A stretch of 39,961 nt of DNA, taken from the NCBI GenBank assembly GCA_015233825.1, contig JADGIS010000005.1:1-39961 (forward strand), read 5' to 3'. The position numbers and the translations under genes are program-made. The stretch comes from Erysipelotrichaceae bacterium RD49. Its GTDB lineage: Bacteria > Bacillota_I > Bacilli_A > Erysipelotrichales > Erysipelotrichaceae. Below, piece after piece: positions 33,712-39,961 of this stretch; within the stretch, counting starts at the first letter, position 1, and every line of letters begins with the position of its first letter. The notes beneath the pieces are model-generated. The model saw only the letters and a program-made list of their open reading frames with translations. It did not search any database and was not told where the DNA came from.

Positions 33712-35418
33712 ATGGCTGAAGATCAGAAAAAAACAACCGGCAATTCGATAGACGATACGATCTTTCAGGATCTTCTCAGTGATTCCAGAATTTCTTCGCT
33801 GGAAATCAAAGAACCTGAATTCGATTCTTTTGATGTGCAATCCGTAATTCAGGAAGCCAGAACAGTCTCGAGTGCGAAGAAATCCAGTGCCAATCCATTT
33901 GGCAAACGCAGCCGCCGCAATAAACCCGTGCGCCAGCAAACGCCGGCATTTAATGAACAGAGCTTCTTTGCTTCAAAAGCCCAGCGCCGTCAGGAGCAGG
34001 AAACCACCGCGATGGCCCAGGATTCGTTTAAGGAAACAAACCCTGAAGATTCAAAACCAGAAGCCGCCATCACGCCGGCTGCCCAAGAGCAGGTACAGGT
34101 TTTGACTCCTGCACCAGACCAGCCAGCAGCCTCTGAAAAAGAGGTTCCTGCTTTTATGCAGACGCGGCAGGAAGAAGGGCAGACCCAAAAGCCCAAAACG
34201 TTTGCCGAAATTTTGCATAATGCCCGCTATCAGGAAAACCAGAAGGCGCTTGAAAATATGGATCTCTTTGATGATCCGGTCATCGAAACGCCGCTGTTCC
34301 AGCAAGCGCAGGCAAGCGAACCTGCTCCAAGCGAACCATCCGTGGTGATTACCCGCAAATCGCAGTCGGAACTGCTTTTGCAGGCGCAAAATGAAACCGA
34401 AGCTGAGGTAGAGGAAGAAATTGAGCAAGAACCAGCGCAAGCTGGGGCAGTCGAGCAGGAGGCGGACCCAAAGGGAAAGCGAAGCCGCAAAAACAAAGCG
34501 GCTGTCCGTCCAGACCAGAATGAAGCCGATGAAGAAGTCTTTGATCCAGGTGCAAGCATCGTCGATGACTATCACTATGATGAATACGAAGATAAAAAGC
34601 GCTTTTCCACGACTGATTACCGGAAAATTGAAGACTATTTGACCAATGAATCGGCCCAGGGCTTCCATTTTGTCCGCCATGATGGCAATAAGTATTTCTT
34701 CAATAAATCCACTCCGCGTCATTACTACTATAAAGTGCTCTACTTTGGCCGCGAACCTGAAGACAGCTACTGGAATCAGCTAGAAAAGCAGGGCTGGAAA
34801 CGGATCGAACAAATGCCAAGCCGCCATAAGCGTGATGCAGGCTGGTATATCGTGCGCAATGAGAAAAAAGCAGGGGAGCTGCCTAAAGATATTGAAAACG
34901 AAGAAGAAAAATATCGTTACTTTACCAAGCTTTCTTCCTCGTGCCGCTCAACGATGTTCTTGCTTTTTATCGTCATGGTCTGCTCGGCGATTGCCGTCTT
35001 TTTACAGTACTACTTTAAAGGCTATATTGCCGTGATGATCGCTAGTGCGGTACTGTTCTTGATTGCCCTCTGGATTTTCTTAGTCTATGCCCGCATGCTT
35101 TCTAAAGCCCGCAAGCAGGCATCGCTTCTTTCTGCCCGGATTCGATTGGCAAGCAACGATCCAAACTATCTCGCTTTGCGCCATGCTGGCGAAAGCGATG
35201 AGCAGCTGGATCTGGACTGGGATGAAATAGATGCCCAGGACAAGCTTGGTGAGCCGGAAGATCAGGACGAGGATCAAAACAAAGATGATGCCTACGATGA
35301 TGAAGACTACCGCGATGAAGAAGACGAAGAGGATGAATACGACGACCAGTCTGACGATGATGAAGAAGATGAAGATGAAAAGCCGCGCCGCCGAAGATGG
35401 GGCCGCAGACGTCGTTAA
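33712..35418 (+). CDS. DUF2812-like membrane protein with long disordered and charged tails
   Basis: The 568-aa product has four parts. Residues 1-~290 are low-complexity, rich in Gln, Glu, Pro and Ala, with basic patches (GKRSRRNK, KGKRSRKNK), and look disordered. Residues ~303-385 resemble DUF2812: YFFNKSTPRHYYYKVLYF, then YWNQLEKQGWKRIE and GWYIV. Two membrane helices follow (about 412-434 and 437-461). The C-terminus has an acidic stretch (about 497-557) ending in RRRRWGRRRR. Ordinary DUF2812 proteins lack the 300-residue N-terminal extension and usually sit beside a PadR regulator, which is absent. AAGGAG precedes the start. Function is unknown; a membrane-anchored scaffold or envelope-associated role is only a guess. 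Confidence 0.75.
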   Translation: MAEDQKKTTGNSIDDTIFQDLLSDSRISSLEIKEPEFDSFDVQSVIQEARTVSSAKKSSANPFGKRSRRNKPVRQQTPAFNEQSFFASKAQRRQEQETTAMAQDSFKETNPEDSKPEAAITPAAQEQVQVLTPAPDQPAASEKEVPAFMQTRQEEGQTQKPKTFAEILHNARYQENQKALENMDLFDDPVIETPLFQQAQASEPAPSEPSVVITRKSQSELLLQAQNETEAEVEEEIEQEPAQAGAVEQEADPKGKRSRKNKAAVRPDQNEADEEVFDPGASIVDDYHYDEYEDKKRFSTTDYRKIEDYLTNESAQGFHFVRHDGNKYFFNKSTPRHYYYKVLYFGREPEDSYWNQLEKQGWKRIEQMPSRHKRDAGWYIVRNEKKAGELPKDIENEEEKYRYFTKLSSSCRSTMFLLFIVMVCSAIAVFLQYYFKGYIAVMIASAVLFLIALWIFLVYARMLSKARKQASLLSARIRLASNDPNYLALRHAGESDEQLDLDWDEIDAQDKLGEPEDQDEDQNKDDAYDDEDYRDEEDEEDEYDDQSDDDEEDEDEKPRRRRWGRRRR

Positions 35419-35461
35419 GTGACTCAGATCGAATGTCCAAATATCCAATGAATCCAATAAT

Positions 35462-35490
35462 AAAAGGGGCGGCAAAATGCTGCCCCTTTT
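35462..35490. terminator. bidirectional terminator between convergent genes
   Basis: AAAAGGGGCGGCA and TGCTGCCCCTTTT pair along 13 bp (one G-T) around AAA. A and T runs on the outer sides let it serve both the DUF2812-like gene and the convergent minus-strand gene. Confidence 0.85.
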
Positions 35491-35547
35491 ATTTGCAAAA
35501 TGAGGGCTTGCCTTTGAGAACAGCCAGCTTGAGAAATTCTCGCTTTC

Positions 35548-36006
35548 TTATCCTTGTAAGGAAGAATAGTCGTATTCGGCTTTCAGCAGGCCATCTTCTT
35601 GAAGCTGTGCCAGGGTTTGGTTCAGCGCTTTGGCGGCGAGTAAAACTGTGGGCAGGCAGCGCTCTTCTTGGGTGTGGTGAATGGATTTGAGTTTGGCGCA
35701 CTGAGTGTCCGTTAAAAGAGTTCGAAAGTTGCGAACGAGCAGGCGCTGGGCATAGGGAAGCTTTTCGGTTTCATGCGCCTTCGACTCAACCATCATGAAG
35801 GAAAGCGCACTCGTGCAGCCAACCAAGGCTCCGCACAGATTTCCCGTGTACAAGCCGCTGCCAAAGCCGGCCATCAGCTTTGACGTATATTCAGGCAGGT
35901 TAAGCTGAAATGTGTCATTGCAGGCCATGATCATGGTCTCCGCACAGTTGTAGTTATTGTTTTGATAGTGGTGTTTTACATTTATTTCTAACAAAGATTC
36001 GGACAT
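35548..36006 (-). CDS. C_GCAxxG_C_C family protein
   Basis: The 152-aa product matches the cysteine-signature family C_GCAxxG_C_C: Cys in NCAETM, then LCGALVG with CGA and a glycine, later Cys residues in DTQCAKL and ERCLPT. The pattern suggests a redox or metal site, but no function has been firmly assigned to the family that I know of. The start at 36006 follows AAAGGA by 9 nt; two upstream in-frame ATGs sit on or before that site. It is transcribed alone from a promoter at 36064-36092. Confidence 0.8.
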   Translation of the reverse strand: MSESLLEINVKHHYQNNNYNCAETMIMACNDTFQLNLPEYTSKLMAGFGSGLYTGNLCGALVGCTSALSFMMVESKAHETEKLPYAQRLLVRNFRTLLTDTQCAKLKSIHHTQEERCLPTVLLAAKALNQTLAQLQEDGLLKAEYDYSSLQG

Positions 36007-36408
36007 TTTGAACATTCCTTTCTTAATTTTCTCAGGCATCTTGCAAGCCGGAGGGCTTTCAATATTATACTGTCATGCGGTATCTATCCCAAGAAAATCT
36101 CGAGGGGAAGCTCTATTTGGCAACCTTTTTCATATCCTCAAGTTGGGCCAAAGCTTGTGAGGGCTGTTTCCACAAGAATTGGCAGGGCAACAGACTGATT
36201 TTGGTGTTTGGAAGAAATCTCTCTTTCGTCTGCAGGCAGACATCAAAACATGGAAGATTTGGGTACTTTTTGCTTCACATTCGCTTCGTCTTCGGAAATG
36301 TTTCTGTCAAATTTTGCGGAATATTGTGAAATCTGTCAAACTTTGAATAGACGATCCTCGAAATTATGGTATGTTAGATATGCATTTTACAGAAAGGTAT
36401 AGACAATT
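36007..36408. other. divergent intergenic region
   Basis: This 402-bp stretch holds the minus promoter described separately and the upstream region of the 157-aa gene. A weak plus-strand candidate, TTGAAT (36343-36348) with TATGGT (36365-36370) at 16 bp, may drive the latter. The 84-codon plus-strand frame at 36075 has no ribosome binding site or motif and was not accepted. Confidence 0.45.
36064..36092 (-). promoter_or_regulatory. promoter of the C_GCAxxG_C_C gene
   Basis: On the minus strand TTGGGA and a perfect TATAAT are separated by 17 bp, 58 bp before the start codon. Confidence 0.65.
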
Positions 36409-36882
36409 ATGGAAGACCAATACTCTCAAAATGAAATTCTGATGATCCTTCCCAGACGGACTTTCTTTAAGGCAAGCGATCTTCCAGGCAATTGGGAAGT
36501 CGATCAGGATCCAGCTGGACTTTCTGTGCTGGTCGATCAGCAGCCTGCCGGCTATGCTTCCTGGAAAGATGAAGACGATTTTGGAATGGACCGCCCTTCG
36601 ATCTTGTTTGATATACACGGATGCGACCTCCATACAAAGCTTGCACTGTTCGAGGCGATGATCAGCCGGCTGGCGATCGCCTATGATCAGATGCCTGGAA
36701 AATATCCTTTGTATATTCGCTTAAGTGAAAAAGATCTGGACCTGATCGCCAAGGCCAGTCATTTAGGTTTCATTCCCTATTTTGGTAAATGGGCCAATCA
36801 GACTGAAGAACAGTCAGAAAAAAGCTGGCAGATTATCACCGATCATCTGCGCAACCGCTATCCATCTGGATTGCGCGCTTGA
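36409..36882 (+). CDS. hypothetical protein, 157 aa
   Basis: I do not recognise this family. The protein is soluble, with no signal peptide or membrane helix. Its middle (PAGYASWKDE, then ILFDIHGCD) followed by a helix and the late AKASHLGFIPYFGKW faintly recalls the layout of GNAT acyltransferases. No acetyl-CoA-binding RxxGxG/A loop is visible, however. AGAAAGG lies 11 nt before the start. It ends before its own terminator and converges on the DAHP synthase gene. Confidence 0.65.
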   Translation: MEDQYSQNEILMILPRRTFFKASDLPGNWEVDQDPAGLSVLVDQQPAGYASWKDEDDFGMDRPSILFDIHGCDLHTKLALFEAMISRLAIAYDQMPGKYPLYIRLSEKDLDLIAKASHLGFIPYFGKWANQTEEQSEKSWQIITDHLRNRYPSGLRA

Positions 36883-36904
36883 TCCATTCAGTGTCACTTT
36901 ATAT

Positions 36905-36931
36905 TCCTGCATCCCTTGCAGGATTTTTTTT
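36905..36931 (+). terminator. terminator of the 157-aa gene
   Basis: TCCTGCA and TGCAGGA form a 7-bp stem around TCCCT, followed by eight T residues, 22 bp past the stop codon. Confidence 0.9.
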
Positions 36932-36934
36932 ACG

Positions 36935-36967
36935 GAAAAACCGGATCCGTAAGCTTACGGATCCGGT
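36935..36967 (-). terminator. terminator of DAHP synthase gene, 28-bp perfect palindrome
   Basis: Bases 36940-36967 form a perfect 28-bp palindrome (arms ACCGGATCCGTA, centre AGCT). Read on the minus strand it is a 12-bp hairpin followed by five T residues. It lies 110 bp past the DAHP synthase stop codon and back to back with the terminator of the convergent gene. Confidence 0.8.
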
Positions 36968-37077
36968 ATGGATTCATGGTTTCAACAATTAATTCAGTTT
37001 TACAATCAGCATTTTATCTTGTCATGGTGCTGATTGAGGCAGAAGAGAATGTGTTTTTCTTTTCGGCTTTTTTTGTT

Positions 37078-38133
37078 TTAGAGGCTTTCAGGCAGCGTTT
37101 CTTTGGTGCGGGCGTAAATATCTAAAATCAGTTTCTTGGTATCTTCCCAGCCCAGGCAGGGGTCGGTGATGGACTTACCGCGGACATAGTCTTCGCAAAT
37201 ATCCTGGCGTCCCTCGATTAAATAGGATTCAATCATAACACCTTTTACCAGATCATGGATTTCTGGATGATATTTGCGATTATGCATGACGTCCATGCAG
37301 ATCCGGATCTGTTCTTTGTATTTCTTATCGGAGTTGGAGTGGTTGGCATCGACGATGACGGCAGGGTTTTTTAAGCCGGCCTTTTTGTAGAGATCGCTGA
37401 CGATCTTGAGGTCTTCATAATGATAGTTCGGGATGGTCTTTCCATATTTATCTACACCGCCGCGCAAGATCACATGCGCTAAAGGGTTGCCATCGGTTTG
37501 AACATCGTCGCTGCGATAAATAAAGCGATGCGGATGCTGTGCAGCGGTGACGGAGTTCATCATAACGGAAAAGTCACCGGAAGTTGGGTTTTTCATGCCC
37601 ACTGGAATATCAATTCCACTGGCGACCAAACGATGCTGCTGGTTTTCAACCGAGCGCGCCCCGACAGCTTCATAAGAGAGAACATCATCCAAAAAGGAAC
37701 GGTTTTCTGGGTAGAGCATTTCATCGGCGGTAGAAAGGCCGGTTTCTTCCAAAACGCGCAAATGCATCCGGCGGATGGATTTTAATCCTTCCAATAAATC
37801 TGGCTCGGCATTGGGGTCTGGCTGGTGAAGCATGCCCTTATAGCCATCACCAGTTGTTCTTGGCTTATTGGTATAAACACGGGGAATGATCATCAAACGG
37901 TCTTTGACCACCTCATTAAGGTTAGCCAGTTTATGGCAGTATTCCAGAACGCTTTCTTCGTTATCCGCTGAACAAGGACCGACAATCACGATAAAACGAT
38001 CATCTTTCCCTTCAAAAATATCGCGGATCTCCTGGTCGCGTTTGGCTTTAATCGCTTTGGCATTTTCAGACATTGGAATTTCCTGCTTGAGCAGTTCAGG
38101 ATCAGGCAGGGAATGGTTAATATGAATCGACAT
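37078..38133 (-). CDS. aroF: 3-deoxy-7-phosphoheptulonate synthase (type I, AroFGH class)
   Basis: DAHP synthase joins erythrose 4-phosphate and phosphoenolpyruvate, the first step of the shikimate pathway. The 351-aa protein matches the type I-alpha class of the Escherichia coli AroF/G/H isozymes: VGPCSAD, KPRTTGDGYKG, GARSVENQQHR, GMKNPTSGD and DANHSNSDKKY with metal and PEP ligands. Feedback specificity (Phe, Tyr or Trp) cannot be read with confidence, so the symbol is nominal. AAAGTGAG precedes the start. It appears monocistronic, and no other shikimate gene lies nearby. Confidence 0.95.
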   Translation of the reverse strand: MSIHINHSLPDPELLKQEIPMSENAKAIKAKRDQEIRDIFEGKDDRFIVIVGPCSADNEESVLEYCHKLANLNEVVKDRLMIIPRVYTNKPRTTGDGYKGMLHQPDPNAEPDLLEGLKSIRRMHLRVLEETGLSTADEMLYPENRSFLDDVLSYEAVGARSVENQQHRLVASGIDIPVGMKNPTSGDFSVMMNSVTAAQHPHRFIYRSDDVQTDGNPLAHVILRGGVDKYGKTIPNYHYEDLKIVSDLYKKAGLKNPAVIVDANHSNSDKKYKEQIRICMDVMHNRKYHPEIHDLVKGVMIESYLIEGRQDICEDYVRGKSITDPCLGWEDTKKLILDIYARTKETLPESL

Positions 38134-38635
38134 AAAATCTCACTTTCTGTTTCTTAATAGTCTGCCATCAAGTATAACATTGCAAAATAGGAATTGTGGG
38201 AGAACTGTCAAATTCATCAGACAGCCTTTAAAGTGAAAACGCTTTCTTTACAAATTCTTTCTGAAAATAATTTTCAATTGTTCTCTTGAACAATCAGATC
38301 GATTTTTGAAGATTTGTCTGCTGGTTGAAAACAACTAACGGATAACCAAGTACAGTTTTGAAAAATCAAGGCTCACCAGGCTGCTTTGGATTGATTTTGG
38401 CAGGACGCTGCTGAATTGGATAAAATTGGCCGTAGAACCCTGAAAGTGGAAATTGAAGACTGTACAAGATTTTCAAAGGACTATCGGAAGTTTTGGGAAG
38501 AGCGAGGAACACGGACCCGGACAATAGTCATTCGATTTGTATTTATGGTAGAATCGTTGCGATGGACCTCAAGAACCAGGAACTTCTGGTCAAAGAAGGT
38601 CTAGTGCCACTTAGATATGAATGCGAGGTTTTTAG
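38134..38635. other. divergent intergenic region upstream of DAHP synthase and the last gene
   Basis: This 502-bp stretch contains candidate promoters in both directions. On the minus strand TTGACA (38206-38211) and TATTTT (38184-38189) lie 16 bp apart, toward DAHP synthase. The plus-strand promoter is listed separately. I found no T-box specifier, tryptophan-rich leader peptide or terminator that would indicate amino-acid attenuation. Confidence 0.4.
38525..38554 (+). promoter_or_regulatory. candidate promoter of the 242-aa gene
   Basis: TAGTCA and TAGAAT are separated by 18 bp, with TGG directly before the -10 (an extended -10). The distance to the start codon is about 80 bp. Confidence 0.4.
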
Positions 38636-39364
38636 ATGAAGTCTTATGAAATTCGAGTTGGAGCACCCGACAGTCAAGCGGTTGTGGTCTTCAACGATCG
38701 TAAATATACCCGTTTAAATGATGCTGTGAACCAGATCAAAAGCCTGCTTGACACTCTGGCAACAGGGAAAGATCTTTTAGATGACGATCTTTGCTTATGG
38801 GTTGTTCGCACCAATGATAAGAAGAAATCCAAAAAGAAAGAAGAAACGGAACTCATTCAGGTGACGGTTGGCTATGACGAAGATGGAAATGGGGAATTCT
38901 GCTATGAAGGTGTTTCGTTCTTAAGCAGAGCCAATGATTTTGAATCCATGACTCTTTCGGGTATGAAAGAAGCCGGCTCTTTAGGAAAATACAGCGTGGT
39001 CATGAACAATGGCAAACTCAGCGAGCTTTGCTTCTTCTCCGGCTTAGACATGATTCTGGATTCGATTCGCGATCTGCGTGAGAACAATCTTGCCTTTATT
39101 AACCAGAAACTTACTTTGTACCGCCGCAATGCCGATGGCCAGACGGAACGAATCGCCAAATTGATGTATGTTCGTGATGGCGGCGAAATTAAGCTTCACT
39201 CCAAGATCTATTTGGGTGCTGACCAAGCTGATGCCAAAGCCATTCAGGATTTCATCACTTCTGAAGCTTCTGACAAAGAAGAAATGAAAACAGAAGTTGA
39301 AAACACCCCTGAAGGCGTTGTTGAAGAAATCATCGAAGTCGTCAGCGAAAATCCAGCTGAGTAG
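38636..39364 (+). CDS. hypothetical protein, 242 aa
   Basis: I do not recognise this protein. It has no signal peptide or membrane helix. A lysine-rich patch (NDKKKSKKKEE, about residues 61-71) splits an N-terminal ~60-residue region from a mixed alpha/beta body. The C-terminal ~35 residues are acidic and look unstructured (EVENTPEGVVEEIIEVV). The start is preceded by GCGAGG at 9 nt, a modest ribosome binding site. It is followed by its own terminator and appears to be a single-gene unit. Confidence 0.65.
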   Translation: MKSYEIRVGAPDSQAVVVFNDRKYTRLNDAVNQIKSLLDTLATGKDLLDDDLCLWVVRTNDKKKSKKKEETELIQVTVGYDEDGNGEFCYEGVSFLSRANDFESMTLSGMKEAGSLGKYSVVMNNGKLSELCFFSGLDMILDSIRDLRENNLAFINQKLTLYRRNADGQTERIAKLMYVRDGGEIKLHSKIYLGADQADAKAIQDFITSEASDKEEMKTEVENTPEGVVEEIIEVVSENPAE

Positions 39365-39391
39365 TTTGCCTTTGTAATTTACGATTTAAAA

Positions 39392-39445
39392 AGGTACCTG
39401 TATTCATCTATAAAAGAATCGTGAGGATGGACAGGTATCTTTTTT
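39392..39445 (+). terminator. terminator of the 242-aa gene
   Basis: AGGTACCTGT and ACAGGTATCT form a 10-bp stem (one G-T) around a 29-nt loop with a possible inner CATC/GATG pairing, followed by five further T residues. It lies 27 bp past the stop codon. Confidence 0.7.
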
Positions 39446-39961
39446 GTCTTTTCTTATTGAATTGAAGCCATTGGAGTGAATCGACAGATCAATGTTTTGC
39501 CAGCAGATACAGGCATTACTGGTTCATGCTTATTGGTTCTAAAAATCTAACAAATCTATTTATATCTACTTGAAAAGTCATATTTTTAACAAATAGCCTT
39601 AAATTGAGGCTTTATTTACGTATCTCCAAACCGTTAGAAGATATTATGATGGGCCTGACAAAAGTCTTTTTCTTAGTGAATTCGACCAAAATCGTTCGCA
39701 ATATAAAGACCAAAGATAGCCTAAAACATCGATTACAAATCTAATTGTTCACGTTAAACAAACAGAAATTTACCTGTGATACTTTTGTCGGTCACGCTTT
39801 ATAAATATACACTAGTTGTCTGAAGATTTGATGGGATGCGACAGACAAAAGTGAGTTTATGGCGATTTGAAGACCTAATTGTTCATCTGTCACGATCGTT
39901 TCTTCACTACAGTTTTAATCACTTTGTGAAATTAAATCAAAATTCACAAGTATACCTGTAA
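39446..39961. other. AT-rich intergenic end of window
   Basis: No gene is supported in these 516 bp. GACAAAAGT occurs at 39657-39665 and 39844-39852, and inverted at 39781-39789. CTAATTGTTCA occurs twice (about 39740 and 39875). They may belong to the regulatory region of a gene outside the window. Confidence 0.4.

Noticed and set aside
34051-34722. 223-codon minus-strand frame inside the DUF2812-like gene
   Set aside because: It is the shadow of a Glu/Lys-rich coding region, giving Phe/Leu-rich antisense; it lacks a ribosome binding site.
38134-38635. T-box or leader-peptide attenuator before DAHP synthase
   Set aside because: No T-box sequence, specifier loop, aromatic-rich short ORF or terminator was visible.
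1-39961. CRISPR array, prophage or integrase-flanked island
   Set aside because: No regularly spaced direct repeats, cas, phage structural or integrase genes are present; the only mobile trace is the transposase end at the left edge.

Overview
The window reads as chromosome of a low-to-mid GC member of the Bacillota (Firmicutes), most likely a gut or oral Erysipelotrichia. This rests on AGGAGG-type ribosome binding sites, an ATT-initiated infC with an attenuator leader, a DapH (N-acetyl) lysine pathway under a lysine riboswitch, a fused PurS-PurL-PurQ type FGAM synthase, and formate-THF ligase in the purine operon. The phylum is well supported. The class is an inference from overall gene content.

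Layout. 1-384: the 3' end of an IS4-type transposase. 585-5146 (minus): lysA-dapF-dapA-dapB-dapH, a tightly overlapped operon behind a promoter, a lysine riboswitch and a terminator that abuts the lysA Shine-Dalgarno. 5644-8840 (minus): a histidine phosphatase overlapping a TetM-like GTPase fused to a Rae1/YacP-type NYN nuclease. 9390-9465 (minus): tRNA-Lys(CTT) with tandem promoters and a terminator. 9745-11527 (plus): a MupG/DUF871 protein and a Nudix hydrolase. 11632-13080 (plus): the infC-rpmI-rplT operon with promoter, attenuator leader and strong terminator. 13687-14364 (plus): an orphan BlaI-like regulator.

14677-29305 is the purine block. purC-purB run leftward. purE-purL-purF paralogue-purM-purN-purH-purD-fhs run rightward from a structured 758-bp divergent intergenic region. 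Together with purF at 30648 these encode nearly the whole de novo route from PRPP to IMP, and on to AMP through PurB. fhs supplies the 10-formyl-THF used by PurN and PurH. purK is absent although PurE is class I. The purF position inside the operon is held by a paralogue lacking the catalytic Cys and oxyanion Asn of the glutaminase domain, while the intact purF lies downstream beyond corA.

29502-39364: corA, purF, a FeoB-associated-type Cys-rich membrane peptide, an M29 aminopeptidase, a large DUF2812-like membrane protein with disordered and charged tails, a C_GCAxxG_C_C protein (minus), an unknown 157-aa protein, DAHP synthase (minus) and an unknown 242-aa protein. The last ~600 bp are AT-rich and carry no recognisable gene.

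The strongest candidates for something new are the TetM-like GTPase/NYN nuclease fusion and the glutaminase-dead PurF paralogue. The 17-codon ORF plus terminator unit in the purC/purE intergenic region and the DUF2812 protein follow.
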